Positions 21,133-31,120 of a stretch of 64,000 bases of DNA are shown piece after piece. Below the pieces are notes generated by a model. It ran no database searches and was not told the origin of the DNA. It was given only the letters and a program-made list of their open reading frames with translations. The position numbers and the translations under genes were made by a program. Position 1 is the first letter of the stretch. Every line of letters starts with the position of its first letter. This DNA comes from Massilia sp. HP4 (lineage in GTDB: Bacteria; Pseudomonadota; Gammaproteobacteria; Burkholderiales; Burkholderiaceae_D): the NCBI RefSeq assembly GCF_005222695.1, contig NZ_STGG01000009.1, forward strand, positions 24,082 through 88,081, read 5' to 3'.

Positions 21133-22014
21133 CTAGCTGCGCTCCATTGCCGCCGTGCGTCCGCGCGCCTCGATCGCTTCGCCGAATACCCGCTTGGCCT
21201 GGCCGCGCACCTGGACGAATTCGAGCTGCTCGCCCTCCGGCCCCTTGGCATAGATCAGCGACCAGCCATCCGATTTGCCGCTCGTGATGCGGTTGGTGAG
21301 CGTGTCGAGCGGCGCCTGGCGCCGGTCCTGCTCGCTGTTCGAGGGCACGATGCGGTTCGCCTTCACGTTCTGCATGCCGCGCCGCGCCGCCTCGGCCTCA
21401 AGGTCATGGATGAATTGATTAAAATCCACGTCCTCACGTACATAGAAGCAGACATGCATCGACTTCGGGAAGGCCGGGCTGGTAAAGGCCTGGGGCGGCG
21501 CGAAGCTGTTGCCGCTGCCCTGCGGCTGGGCGCTGTCACGGTATTGCAGCAATTCGATCACCACGTTGTCGAACTGGATGAAGCGCACGTCGAGCCGCTG
21601 GGCGCCGCCGCGCAAGTCCGGCACGCCGAGCGAGACCGGGTTGACGCCGCGCTGCCTGGCATCGAGTTCCTCGCTCAACAGCAAGGTGTTATGGATCACG
21701 TCCCCTTGAAAATCACCGTCGCGCATGATCTCGGTGCCGCCCAGCACCTCGGTATAGAAGGCGTAGGCGCGATCCATATTCTGCACCGTGATGCCGAAGT
21801 GCTGCACGCCCTGCAGCCGGGCGCCGAGCGCGCCCCGGCCACGCGCCGGCGCCGCGGCCTGCCTGGACGACTGTCCCTGGGCATCCTCTGCGGCGCCGCC
21901 CATGGCCGACGCCGGGCCGGGCATGGCGGCAATGGCGCCCAGGCCGGCCGCTTTCACGAGCGTGCGGCGCACGCGATTACTGGGTGGATCGATAGGGGCT
22001 TGATGAGTGGACAC
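21133..22014 (-). CDS. Tat-exported VOC (glyoxalase/dioxygenase superfamily) protein
   Basis: 293 residues. The leader carries twin arginines (NRVRRTLVKAAGLGAIAAMPGPASA), and the mature part is a VOC fold (GVQHFGITVQNMDRAYAFYTEVLGG, MHVCFYVREDVDFNQFIHDLEAEA, GPEGEQLEFVQV). VOC proteins use a metal for isomerisation, lyase or dioxygenase chemistry, or bind drugs; the substrate is not evident. The start is GTG at 22014, preceded by GGAAGGAG at ideal spacing. Longer readings upstream are not protein-like. It is divergent from the decayed gene at 22269. Confidence 0.8.
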   Translation of the reverse strand: MSTHQAPIDPPSNRVRRTLVKAAGLGAIAAMPGPASAMGGAAEDAQGQSSRQAAAPARGRGALGARLQGVQHFGITVQNMDRAYAFYTEVLGGTEIMRDGDFQGDVIHNTLLLSEELDARQRGVNPVSLGVPDLRGGAQRLDVRFIQFDNVVIELLQYRDSAQPQGSGNSFAPPQAFTSPAFPKSMHVCFYVREDVDFNQFIHDLEAEAARRGMQNVKANRIVPSNSEQDRRQAPLDTLTNRITSGKSDGWSLIYAKGPEGEQLEFVQVRGQAKRVFGEAIEARGRTAAMERS

Positions 22015-22268
22015 GGGGTACTCCTTCCAGGTCAGGGATCGGGGTCGAACACGGGCCTGCGCGGGCCGGCCGGTGCCGTGCTCGCGCAGGCTGTCGTCCG
22101 GACAGTGGAACGCCGCGCACCCTGGACGGTCCAGACATTCTTCATGAATTTTTTGGTGAAGGCGCCGCGGCGCCCACAGTACAAGAATAGACAACACTTA
22201 ACTTTTATCAACTGCACCCAAGTGCTAGCCTGATCAAGGTCAACCACCTCTACAGGAGGGAATTTTCC

Positions 22269-22699
22269 ATGCGAAACCAGGCTCTGTATGCGGCAATGGC
22301 CATTCCGCAGCCGCCGAAGCTGGTGGCCGTCGACAGCGCCAGCCGCAAGCTGGCCTGCCGCCACGATTTCGACCGGCAGGTGGCGCCGGCATCGTGCGGG
22401 TTCAAGCCAAGCCGGTCCCGGACGGCGCCGCCACCGGCGCCGAGGGCAACCACTTGTTCACCAACCTGTCGGCCAACGGCATCGACATGCTGGACAAGGA
22501 CGGGCAATTGAAGCCACTGGTGCGCGACGAACGCTTCCTGTGGCCCGACAATGCCCACTTCGGCCCCGAGTCCTGGCTGTATGTCGCGGTCAACCAGCCG
22601 CATCGCAATCCGATCTTCTCGGGCACGGTCGACCAGGGCAAGCCGCCTTGCCCGGTGGCGCGAGTCTGGACCGGTACCCGCGGCCAGCCGGGGCGCTGA
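22269..22699 (+). pseudogene. Remnant of a major royal jelly/yellow-like protein gene, deleted and frameshifted
   Basis: An intact start with GAGGGA upstream reads MRNQALYAAMAIPQPPKLVA in one frame (22269 to about 22391), resembling the PKLVAxDxxTxK opening of royal-jelly/yellow propellers. Sequence from about 22394 continues in another frame with the family's C-terminal part: GNHLFTNLSANGIDML, RFLWPDNAHFGPESWLYVAV, NQPHRNPIFSG. Only about 140 of the expected 350 or so residues remain, so most of the propeller is deleted and the junction is out of frame. Not expected to be functional. Confidence 0.7.
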
Positions 22700-22816
22700 G
22701 CGCGACACTGGCGCCGGGGCGCACCAAGGCTATCGGCGCCAGAGGTTTTTTCAATCCATGCCGCACGTCGAAAAAGATAGAATCGTCGCCTCCCCGAAGC
22801 CACCCGAAAGCCCGCC

Positions 22817-23524
22817 ATGAACAAGTCCGCCGTCGTCATCCGCCACATCCATTTCGAAGACCTGGGCACGCTGGGGCCCGTGCTGCAGGCGCGCGGCTAT
22901 CGGGTGCAGTACGTGGATCCGGCCGTCGACGACCTGGCCTGGCTCGACGTCCTGGCGCCCGACCTGCTGGTCGTGCTGGGCGGCCCGATCGGCGCCTTCG
23001 ACGATGCGCTCTATCCTTTCCTGGCCGCCGAACTGGCGCTGGTCGAGCGCCGGCTGGCGGCGGCGCGTCCCCTGCTGGGCATCTGCCTGGGCGCGCAACT
23101 GATCGCGCGTGCCCTTGGCGCCGGCGTGGCCCCGATGGGCATCAAGGAAATCGGCTTCGGCGCGCTGGAGCTGGCCGACGCCGGGAAGGCGTCGGCGCTG
23201 GCCGGCCTCGCGGGCGTGCCGGTGCTGCACTGGCATGGCGACCGCTTCGACATCCCGCCCGGCGCGCTACGCCTGGCGGCGACGCCGGCCTGCGACAACC
23301 AGGCCTTCGCGCTCCGCGCCACGGTGCTGGGCCTGCAATTCCATCTCGAAGCCGATAGCGGCCAGATCGAGCGCTGGCTGGTGGGCCATGCCAGCGAGCT
23401 GGCCCAGGCGGGCATCGATCCGCGCACCCTGCGCGAGCAGGCGCGCCTGGCCGGCACGCGCCTGGCCGCGGCCTCGGCGGCGGTGTTCCACGCCTGGCTG
23501 GACGGCCTCGACACGGCGTCGTGA
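22817..23524 (+). CDS. Class I glutamine amidotransferase-like protein
   Basis: 235 residues. The triad is visible: the cysteine nucleophile in LLGICLGAQLIARALG and the histidine in GLQFHLEAD, followed by the glutamate. The oxyanion-side motif VVLGGPIGAFDD is present. These stand-alone GMP-synthase-type GATases hydrolyse glutamine or act on gamma-glutamyl compounds; the partner is unknown. No biosynthetic neighbour gives context. Confidence 0.85.
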   Translation: MNKSAVVIRHIHFEDLGTLGPVLQARGYRVQYVDPAVDDLAWLDVLAPDLLVVLGGPIGAFDDALYPFLAAELALVERRLAAARPLLGICLGAQLIARALGAGVAPMGIKEIGFGALELADAGKASALAGLAGVPVLHWHGDRFDIPPGALRLAATPACDNQAFALRATVLGLQFHLEADSGQIERWLVGHASELAQAGIDPRTLREQARLAGTRLAAASAAVFHAWLDGLDTAS

Positions 23525-23706
23525 GGCCCTGCATCCGCCGCGTACAGCGCCGCATTTTTTCTGCGCCGCATCGATAAAGCTGATGACAAGCAGCGTAGAC
23601 AAATGTCAATATAGTATTGCCGCATACGTCTTTACATGCGGCCACCATAATAAATACCCTGCGCCGGCAGTCCGGTAATACGGCGTAGCCAATACGACTG
23701 TCTGCC

Positions 23707-26700
23707 ATGCATCCGTTTGCTTACCGGTTCACGCAGTTCGCCGCCCTGCTGCCGCCCGCCTGCGTCATCCTCTCCTGCCTCCTGAGCGCGCCGGCACGCG
23801 CCCTCGATCCCGCCGTGCGCCTGGTCGACTACCACCATACGACCTGGACCGCGAAAGAAGGCGCGCCGGCCAGGATCACGACCATGGCCCAGACGCGGGA
23901 TGGCTGGCTGTGGCTCGGCACGCCTTCGGGCTTGTACCGTTTCGACGGCGTCAGGTTCACCAGATTCGTCGCGCTCGACGGCTCGACGCCGCTGGGCGCC
24001 ACGATCTCGAACCTGTACGCGATGGACAACGGAGACCTGCTGATCGGTTACCTCACCGGCGGGCTCGACCTGCTACGCCACGACCAGCTGCGGCCGTTGC
24101 GAAGCCGCAACGATATCCTGGGCAGCTACCAGGCCGAAGTCGACATCGACGGCAGCCTGTGGATCGCCGCGCTGCGCGGCCTGCACCGCTACCACGCCGG
24201 CAGGTGGACGACCTTCGGCGCGGCCCAGGGCTTCTCCGGTATCGACGCCCACACCGTCACGCTCGACCACTACGGCCGGCTATGGGCCGGCGACGGCGAC
24301 CACCTGTACCTGCTCGATCGCCGGCAGGGGCGTTTCGCGCGCCACGCGCCAGGCGGCGCCAACGCCATCGTCCCCTCCCCCGATGGCCAGGTCTGGCGCG
24401 GGATCGACGGCCAGTGGCAGGTCTTGCCGCTGCCGGCGAACGCGGCGCCGGTCCCGGTTGCCGCCTGGCGGGCGCCGTCGGCATCGGCGGGCGGCCTGTT
24501 CGACCGCCACGGCAACCACTGGTCGCTGGGCTGCCCGGTCGGCGTGTGCCGCACACCCGCGCCGCGCCTGCGCGGCATCGACCGTTTCTCAGCCGGCGCA
24601 CTGGCGACCGAGCGCCTCGACCAGCCCTGGCAGCTGAGCAACCTCACGGCCAATGTGATCTTCGAAGACCGGGAGGGCAATATCTGGGTGGGCACCGAGG
24701 CCGGACTCGAGCGCTTCCGCCACAACCAGCTGGTCACGGTGCCGCTGCCAACCGGCGAGAACTGGTTCGAAGTATTCGCCGACCAGGATGGACGCCCCCT
24801 GCTGCGCTCGGTGCCGAACGGCTACCTGTTCGAGGCCGGCGCGACCGGATTCGCCAAGCTGCCCCAGTCCGCACAGATCGCCACCGGCTGGGACGGCGGC
24901 CTCCTGCGCTCCGACGGCGAAGGCGTCACGCACCTGCTGGACGGGAAGGCAAGTTTCACGGCCTTTCCGCGCGGCGCCGACGGCAAGCCGGTCGGCAAGC
25001 GCCCGATGATCCTGGCCGGGGACCGCAACGAGCTGTGGCTGACCTTTGCTGGCAAGGGCTTGTTCCACTACCGGCAAGGAAGTTGGACGGCGGCCGCCAG
25101 CTACGGGCTCCCGCGCGGCATGCTGGGCCTGTCGCGGGCGCCGGATGGCGCGGTCTGGATCGGCTACCGCGACGGCAGCGTGATCCGCGTCCAGGAAGGC
25201 CGCGCGAGCCGCTTCAATGAGGGCGACGCTAGCGGCTTCGGCGCGATCGTCTTCATCGACGCGCGCGACGGCGTCGTGCTGGCGACGGAGAACGGCATCG
25301 CCGTGCTCGAACACGGCAAGATCCGCAAGCTGCGCAGCGCCGATCCGGAAGCGCTGGCCGGCATCGGCGGCCAGATCCTGGGCGCCGGCGGCGAACGCTG
25401 GTTCAATGGCCGGCGCGGCGCGGTGCACGTGAGCGCCGAGGCTTGGGCGCGCGCCCTTGCCGACCCCGACGGCCTGCTCGAGGTGCGCGTACTGGACCAC
25501 CTCGATGGTTATCCCGGCTCGGCGATCGCCCTGCCGACACTCTCCACCGCGCGGCGCACGCGCGATGGCCGGCTGTGGTTCTCCGGGAACGGCGGGGTGG
25601 CCTACCTCGATCCGGCGCGGGTCCATCGCAACGCCATCGCGCCGCCGGTGGCGATCGCGCCGCTCGACGTGGCGGGCGCCCGGCGCCGGCCGGATGGCGC
25701 CATGGTGCTTCCACCCGACACCACCCGCCTGCGCGTCGACTACACGGCGCTCAGCTATGCCATGCCGGAGCGCGTGCGTTTTCGCTACCGGCTCGACGGC
25801 GTCGACGATGAATGGCAGGAAGCCGGCGCGCGCCGCATGGCGTTCTATACCGGGCTCGATCCCGGCGCCTACCGGTTCCGGGTCATGGCAATTAACGAAG
25901 ACGGCGTGCCGAGCGAGCGCGAGACCAGCCTCGCCTTCGAGATCGAGCCGACGCTCGTCCAGACCCGCTGGTTCTCGGCGCTGTGCGCGCTCGCGCTGAC
26001 GCTGCTGGCCTTCGGCATATTCCGGTGGCGCACGCTCCTGCTGGCGCGCCGCTATGCCGAGCGCTATCGGGAGAGGCTGGCCGAACGCGAACGCATCGCG
26101 CGCGCCCTGCACGACAGCTTGCTGCAAAGCGTGCAGGGCCTGGTGCTGCGCCTCAATACCGTGGTGATGGGCATGTCGGGCGACAGCGCGGCGCGGGCGC
26201 ACATCGAAGCGATCCTCGACCACGCCGATACCGTCATGGCGGAGGCGCGCGATGAGCTGGCCGACCTGCGCGCCCGGCCGGCCAAGGGCGAGCAGGACCT
26301 CGGCCAGGCACTTGCCATCTTCGCAGGCGCGCTGCGGGCCGAGTGCGGCCCGCAATTCACGCTGCAGGTCGGCGGTACGCCACGCGCGCTGGCCAACGTC
26401 GCCTGGCATGAGCTCTACAATATTGGCCGGGAAGCGCTGTTCAATGCCTACCGCCATGCCGATGCGCGCCGGATCGGGCTCGAGATCGAGTACGGCGCCA
26501 GGCACTTCAGCCTCGTCGTGCGCGACGATGGCCGTGGCATCGATCCGGCGATCCGTTGCGCCGGCGGCCGCGAAGGCCACTGGGGCCTGGCCGGCATGCG
26601 CGAACGGGCCCTGGCGCTGGGCGGTACGCTCGAACTGGACTCGCCCCGGGGCGAGGGGACCGAGATCGCCTTGCGGATCCCGGCCGACAAGGCCTATCGC

Positions 26701-26766
26701 CCCCTGCCCAGGCGCGGCCTGGGCCAGCGCCTGCACGATTTGCGCAGGCGGCTGATGCGCGGCTGA
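23707..26766 (+). CDS. Giant sensor kinase: periplasmic propeller, Y_Y_Y domain, HisKA_3 kinase
   Basis: 1019 residues. Signal peptide, then a two-component-type beta-propeller (repeats such as TRDGWLWLGTPSGLYRFDG and REGNIWVGTEAGLERF) to about residue 650. A Y_Y_Y domain follows (RFRYRLDGVDDEW, LDPGAYRFRVMAINEDG), then one membrane helix (about 760-785), HisKA_3 (ERIARALHDSLLQSVQGLVLRLN) and an HATPase (RDDGRGIDPAI, GHWGLAGMRERA). HisKA_3 kinases normally signal to NarL-type regulators, but none is adjacent. It resembles the other giant kinase at 27982, suggesting an old duplication. Confidence 0.9.
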   Translation: MHPFAYRFTQFAALLPPACVILSCLLSAPARALDPAVRLVDYHHTTWTAKEGAPARITTMAQTRDGWLWLGTPSGLYRFDGVRFTRFVALDGSTPLGATISNLYAMDNGDLLIGYLTGGLDLLRHDQLRPLRSRNDILGSYQAEVDIDGSLWIAALRGLHRYHAGRWTTFGAAQGFSGIDAHTVTLDHYGRLWAGDGDHLYLLDRRQGRFARHAPGGANAIVPSPDGQVWRGIDGQWQVLPLPANAAPVPVAAWRAPSASAGGLFDRHGNHWSLGCPVGVCRTPAPRLRGIDRFSAGALATERLDQPWQLSNLTANVIFEDREGNIWVGTEAGLERFRHNQLVTVPLPTGENWFEVFADQDGRPLLRSVPNGYLFEAGATGFAKLPQSAQIATGWDGGLLRSDGEGVTHLLDGKASFTAFPRGADGKPVGKRPMILAGDRNELWLTFAGKGLFHYRQGSWTAAASYGLPRGMLGLSRAPDGAVWIGYRDGSVIRVQEGRASRFNEGDASGFGAIVFIDARDGVVLATENGIAVLEHGKIRKLRSADPEALAGIGGQILGAGGERWFNGRRGAVHVSAEAWARALADPDGLLEVRVLDHLDGYPGSAIALPTLSTARRTRDGRLWFSGNGGVAYLDPARVHRNAIAPPVAIAPLDVAGARRRPDGAMVLPPDTTRLRVDYTALSYAMPERVRFRYRLDGVDDEWQEAGARRMAFYTGLDPGAYRFRVMAINEDGVPSERETSLAFEIEPTLVQTRWFSALCALALTLLAFGIFRWRTLLLARRYAERYRERLAERERIARALHDSLLQSVQGLVLRLNTVVMGMSGDSAARAHIEAILDHADTVMAEARDELADLRARPAKGEQDLGQALAIFAGALRAECGPQFTLQVGGTPRALANVAWHELYNIGREALFNAYRHADARRIGLEIEYGARHFSLVVRDDGRGIDPAIRCAGGREGHWGLAGMRERALALGGTLELDSPRGEGTEIALRIPADKAYRPLPRRGLGQRLHDLRRRLMRG

Positions 26767-26774
26767 TGTTCACC

Positions 26775-27860
26775 TTATCGCGGCGCCAGTGCGCCGAGGA
26801 AGGCCAGCAGCTCCGCGTTCAGGCGTTCGGCCGCCTCGTGCTGGACCCAGTGGCCGACATTTTCCAGGCGCACCTGCCTGACCAGGTTCGGCTGGGTGCG
26901 CCGCAATTGCTCCAGCGACGGCGTGGTCGGATGGAAGAACCGGCACAGCCCATCGGCCGCCCCCCAGATATACAACGACGGCTGGCGGATGACCGTATTC
27001 CTGTAGGCCGATGTCAATTCGAAGGTGATCGGCAAGGCCCGGTAGTAATTCAGGCCGCCCTGGAAGCCGCTCTTGTCGAAGGCCTGCACCGTGTGCCGCA
27101 CATAGGCCGGATCGGCCCACGAAGGCGCGGCCACCGGCGCCGGACGCAGCATGCTGCGCGCCGGGTCGACCGGATCCCAGCGCTGCGCGGGCAGCGGGCT
27201 GGCTGACGGCCAGTAGAGGATGGCGGGGATCGACTTCGCCGCCGGCGCGAACAGGCTCTCGCGCCCCGGCCTGATCCAGTCCAGCGCGTAATAACGTTCG
27301 CCCAGCCCCCGCTTGCGCAAGTCGCTCCAGGTGTCGATGTCGCCGCGCGGGGCGTATGGGATGCTGATGCTGACCAGGGCGCGGAAGCGGTCGGGCCGCA
27401 GCAGGGCCGCGCGCTGGGCGTGGTCGGCGCCCCAGTCATGGCCGACGATGACTGCGCTGTCGATCTTGAGGGCGTCGAGCACGCCGACCAGGTCACCGAC
27501 GATGTGCAGCGAAGTGTATTGGCTCGCATCCGGCGGCGCGAAGCTGTCGCCGAAGCCGCGCATGTCGAGGGCCACTGCGCGGTAGCCGGCCGCCGCCACG
27601 GCGCGCATCTGGCTGCGCCAGGTCTCGGCGGTGTCCGGAAAGCCATGGCAGAACAGGACCGCGGGGCCGGATCCCTGCTCGATCACGTGGAATGTTTCGC
27701 CATTGACGCGCAGCTTGTGGCGCCGGAGCGGCGGTGCTTCGGCCGCCATCGATGGCAGCGGCGCCAGGCCAAGGCCGGCCAGGGATGACGCCAGCAGGAT
27801 AGCGCGTCGGGCCGCCGACTGCGGCGCGGATGTGTCGGTAGTGGGCAAGTTCGATGGCAT
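26775..27860 (-). CDS. Epoxide hydrolase-like alpha/beta hydrolase, exported
   Basis: 361 residues. A leader with paired arginines (SAARRAILLASSLAGLGLAPL) precedes an alpha/beta hydrolase of the epoxide hydrolase type: oxyanion motif HGFPDTAETWRSQM, nucleophile aspartate in VGHDWGADHAQ, and catalytic histidine in NVGHWVQHEAAERLN. It would open epoxides, or possibly dehalogenate, outside the cytoplasm. The ATG at 27860 has GAGGAG upstream; longer readings are not protein-like. It lies between the two giant sensor kinases, convergent with one and downstream of the other. Confidence 0.85.
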   Translation of the reverse strand: MPSNLPTTDTSAPQSAARRAILLASSLAGLGLAPLPSMAAEAPPLRRHKLRVNGETFHVIEQGSGPAVLFCHGFPDTAETWRSQMRAVAAAGYRAVALDMRGFGDSFAPPDASQYTSLHIVGDLVGVLDALKIDSAVIVGHDWGADHAQRAALLRPDRFRALVSISIPYAPRGDIDTWSDLRKRGLGERYYALDWIRPGRESLFAPAAKSIPAILYWPSASPLPAQRWDPVDPARSMLRPAPVAAPSWADPAYVRHTVQAFDKSGFQGGLNYYRALPITFELTSAYRNTVIRQPSLYIWGAADGLCRFFHPTTPSLEQLRRTQPNLVRQVRLENVGHWVQHEAAERLNAELLAFLGALAPR

Positions 27861-27981
27861 GCAGGGGATCTCCTCGGAGCCGCCGGCAGGCGCCACCGGC
27901 CCTACCGACGGTAAGTCAACAATCGCCAGTGAGTGTACGTGCACTGCCGGGGCAGCGGCGCGCGCATCGCGACCGATGCCC

Positions 27982-30900
27982 TCATGGCGCCCCGCGCCGG
28001 CGCCGGTACGCCATCCGTCCCGGCAGCGTGAGCACGACCCGCGTGCCGCCAGCGCCCGCCCGATCCGCACCGCCGATCTCCAGCCTCGCGCCGATGCGTT
28101 CGGCGCGTTCGCGCATGCCGCGCAAGCCCCAGTGATCCGGCCGGCCGCATTCGTTGAGCCAGGCCGGGTCGATGCCGCAGCCATCGTCCGACACCGTCAG
28201 CACGAAGGCGGCCCGCCGGTAGGCAAGGTCCACCCTCACCTGCGCCGCCCGGGCGTGGGCGAAGGCATTGCGCAGCGCTTCGAGCCCGATCCGATAGACC
28301 TCGTCGAGGATGACCGGCTGCAGCCGCCTGGCCGAGCCGCTGGTCGCGAACGCGAAGCCGCAATCCCACTGGGAAGCCAGTTCCTCGCCCGCCGCCGCCA
28401 GCGCCTCGTGCAATTCGCGCGTATCGTGCGGACCGCCGCGCAGCTCGCGCACGCGGTCGCGTCCCTCCACCAGCACCCCGTCGGCGCGCAGCAAGGCCTG
28501 TTCCATGTGCGCCCTGGCCGGGGCGTCGGCGGGCAGCATGTCGGCCGCGGCCTGGAAGCGCAGCACCAGGCCTTGCACGCCCTGCAGCAGGGTATCGTGC
28601 AACTCGCGCGCGATGCGCTCGCGTTCGCGGTGGCGCTCCTGCAGGCGATCGCGCACCCGCTCGGCGGCGCGGCGCGCGGTGGCGCGGTAGGACAGCCACA
28701 AGGCTGCCAGCAGCAGCAGGCCGACGCCGCTCAGGAACAGCGGATGGCGATAGAAGGCCTGCTCGACGCGGAACGCAAACCCGGCCTCGCGTGCGCCCGC
28801 CACCCCGTCCTTGTTCAGGGCGATCACGCGAAAGCGGTAGGCACCCGGCGCCAGGCCGGTATAGATGGCCTGGCGCGCGCGGCCGGCGTCGATCCACTCG
28901 TTATCGAAACCGTCCAGCCGGTAGCGAAAGCCCAGGCGCTCGGGCGCGGCCAGGCTGGGGGCGGTGTAGTCGATGGCGATCCGCTGCGTTTCCGGCCGCA
29001 GGCTGAGCGGCGCGGCCAGGGACACCCTGGCGCCGTCGACGCTGACCGTCTCGATCTCGGCAACCGGCCCCGGTTCCGGCGGCGGCAGGCGCGCCGGATC
29101 GAGGGACACCACGCCGCCACTGGTCGAGAACCATAAGCGGCCGTCGCCGCCGCGCACCGCGGTCGGCAGGGGCAGTACCTGGTGCGGATCGTTCGCCAGG
29201 CCTCCGAGCGCGTCGAAGGAACGGTAGCCGACTCGGTGGCCGGGGCTGGCAAGGGCGCGCCGCAGTTCAGCGGCGCCCAGCTGGAAGATGCCGGCCCTGG
29301 TGTGCAGCCACAGGTCGGCGTCGGGGCCGGACGGACGCGGGACGGCGACGATGGCGTAGATATTGTCGAACACGCCGTCGTCGGGCAGCGCCAGGCGCCG
29401 CAGGCGGCCCGCCTCGAGGTACGCCAAGCCATGCTGGCCGCCGATCCAGGTGCGTCCCGCATGGTGGGCCAGCGCCGTGACATGGCCGACCTCGAGGCCG
29501 TCGGCTTGGGTCCAGCGCCGCGTTGCGCCGCCGCGGCGCGCTTCCAGCAAGCCGTCGCGGTAGCCGAACCAAAGCCAGCCGTCGGACGCGGCCAGCGCGC
29601 TGACCGGCATGCGCTGGCTGTCGCGGGCGGATCCCGCTGCCATCCGTTCCCAGCGTCCGGCCGCGTGCCGGAACAGGCCGGACTTGTCGATCGAGACCCA
29701 CAGGCCGCCCTCGAGGTCGCGCGCCATTGCCCGCACCGGCGCCTGGGCGCCGGCGCCGGGCGGCAGGCCTGCGAAGAAGGCCAGCTGCTCGCCGCGCGAA
29801 CGCCAGATGCCGGCCGGGCCGGCCATCCAGATGCCGCCGTCGGCGTCGCGCATCGCGCTGTTGACCGGGGCCGGCATCGCCAGCGCCCGTGCCCGGCCAG
29901 CGTGCAGCCGCAGCGCGGCGCCGCTGCCCGGCCCGGCCCACAGGCTGCCGTCGTCGGCGGCGGCCAGCGCCACGTTCAGCGCGCCGGCCGGGAACGGCGC
30001 CGGCGCCAGCAGGCGCGGCCTGAAACGATCCAGGCCGGTATTGGTGCCAACCCAGAGATTGCCTTCGCGATCGGCGTGCAGCTTCCAGACGAAGTCCGAG
30101 CTCAGGCCCTGCCTGGCCGTGAGGCTGGCGGCGCCGGCCAGCGCCGCCAGGCCGTCCGGCCGCGCGACACGCAGCAGGCCGTTGCCGCGCGTGCCGAGCC
30201 ACAGCTCGCCCGCGGCGTCGAACACGAGGCCGGTTGCCGGCGCATCCAGCCGCGCCGTATCCCGCGCGACGCCCTGCCCGCCCAGCACCACGCGGTGCAC
30301 CTTGCCGCTATGGCGTTCCGTCAGCCAGATCGCCCCATCGGGCGCCTGCGCGATCTGGCCCACGCCATCCACCGCCAGCCCGGCGTCAAGGAAGCGGCGC
30401 TCGCCATGGCGCAGATAGTAGAGCCGGCGTTCGCCCGCGGCCCACAGCACGCCGTCGCGGTCGACGAACACTGCGCGCGCCCCGCCGTCGCCGAAGCCGT
30501 CGCCGGGGCCAACCCGTCGCCAGGCGCCGTCCGCGCGCCGCGCGAGACCATCGTCGGCGGCGGCCCAGAGGGCCTGGCGGCGGTCTTGCGCCAGCCCGAA
30601 TACCACCCCTGCCGGCGCGCCAGGCGCGGCTTCGCGCACAAGCGGCATGCCGGCGCGGACCTGCGCCACGCCGCCGCTGCGCAGGCCGACCCACAGGGCG
30701 TCGCCTTGCGCCAGCAGGGACGAGACAATGAGCGGCGCCCCGCGCGCGTCGGGCGAATGGGGCCGGAAGCGCATGCCGTCGAAGCGCACCAGGGAGTCGT
30801 TGGTGCCGAGCCAGAGATAGCCATCGGCGGCCTGGACGATCGCCCCGACCTGGCCCGGGCCGCCGTCGGAGGCCAGCCAGCGCCGGTGGTCCAGGCGGTC

Positions 30901-31023
30901 GGGCGTCATGGCCTGCGCGCCGGCCGCCACGAACAGCAGCAAGGCTATCGCCGGCGCTGCCAGCAGGCGCGATCCGGTCCGGAGCGCGTGCCGGCAAGCG
31001 TGGCGAGATAACGGAAGGCTCAT
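27982..31023 (-). CDS. Giant sensor kinase: periplasmic propeller, Y_Y_Y domain, HisKA_3 kinase
   Basis: 1013 residues with the same plan as the kinase at 23707: N-terminal leader, propeller repeats (AADGYLWLGTNDSLVRFDGM, REGNLWVGTNTGLDRFRP), Y_Y_Y domain (LGFRYRLDGFDNEWIDAG), one membrane helix (LSGVGLLLLAALWLSYRA), HisKA_3 (ERIARELHDTLLQGVQGLVLRF) and HATPase (SDDGCGIDPAWL, HWGLRGMRERAERIG). The ligand is unknown; propeller sensors of this class often detect glycans or small organics. Its stop is about 120 bases before the hydrolase start, so the two could be co-transcribed. No partner regulator is nearby. Confidence 0.9.
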   Translation of the reverse strand: MSLPLSRHACRHALRTGSRLLAAPAIALLLFVAAGAQAMTPDRLDHRRWLASDGGPGQVGAIVQAADGYLWLGTNDSLVRFDGMRFRPHSPDARGAPLIVSSLLAQGDALWVGLRSGGVAQVRAGMPLVREAAPGAPAGVVFGLAQDRRQALWAAADDGLARRADGAWRRVGPGDGFGDGGARAVFVDRDGVLWAAGERRLYYLRHGERRFLDAGLAVDGVGQIAQAPDGAIWLTERHSGKVHRVVLGGQGVARDTARLDAPATGLVFDAAGELWLGTRGNGLLRVARPDGLAALAGAASLTARQGLSSDFVWKLHADREGNLWVGTNTGLDRFRPRLLAPAPFPAGALNVALAAADDGSLWAGPGSGAALRLHAGRARALAMPAPVNSAMRDADGGIWMAGPAGIWRSRGEQLAFFAGLPPGAGAQAPVRAMARDLEGGLWVSIDKSGLFRHAAGRWERMAAGSARDSQRMPVSALAASDGWLWFGYRDGLLEARRGGATRRWTQADGLEVGHVTALAHHAGRTWIGGQHGLAYLEAGRLRRLALPDDGVFDNIYAIVAVPRPSGPDADLWLHTRAGIFQLGAAELRRALASPGHRVGYRSFDALGGLANDPHQVLPLPTAVRGGDGRLWFSTSGGVVSLDPARLPPPEPGPVAEIETVSVDGARVSLAAPLSLRPETQRIAIDYTAPSLAAPERLGFRYRLDGFDNEWIDAGRARQAIYTGLAPGAYRFRVIALNKDGVAGAREAGFAFRVEQAFYRHPLFLSGVGLLLLAALWLSYRATARRAAERVRDRLQERHRERERIARELHDTLLQGVQGLVLRFQAAADMLPADAPARAHMEQALLRADGVLVEGRDRVRELRGGPHDTRELHEALAAAGEELASQWDCGFAFATSGSARRLQPVILDEVYRIGLEALRNAFAHARAAQVRVDLAYRRAAFVLTVSDDGCGIDPAWLNECGRPDHWGLRGMRERAERIGARLEIGGADRAGAGGTRVVLTLPGRMAYRRRRGAP

Positions 31024-31093
31024 TGCCGGATGATAGCATCGGCAACGGGCAAATCATGCGACCTGGCTAGCGCAGGAAATCATGCCGGCGGGG

Positions 31094-31117
31094 CCGGGCG
31101 GCGCGTTCGCCGCCCGG
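31094..31117 (-). terminator. Strong hairpin after the porin gene, probable operon end
   Basis: A perfect 10-bp GC stem (CCGGGCGGCG/CGCCGCCCGG) with a 4-base loop lies three bases past the porin stop. It has no T-run, so it may act as a transcript-stabilising or Rho-associated end of the long iac-cat run. Confidence 0.6.
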
Positions 31118-31120
31118 GCT

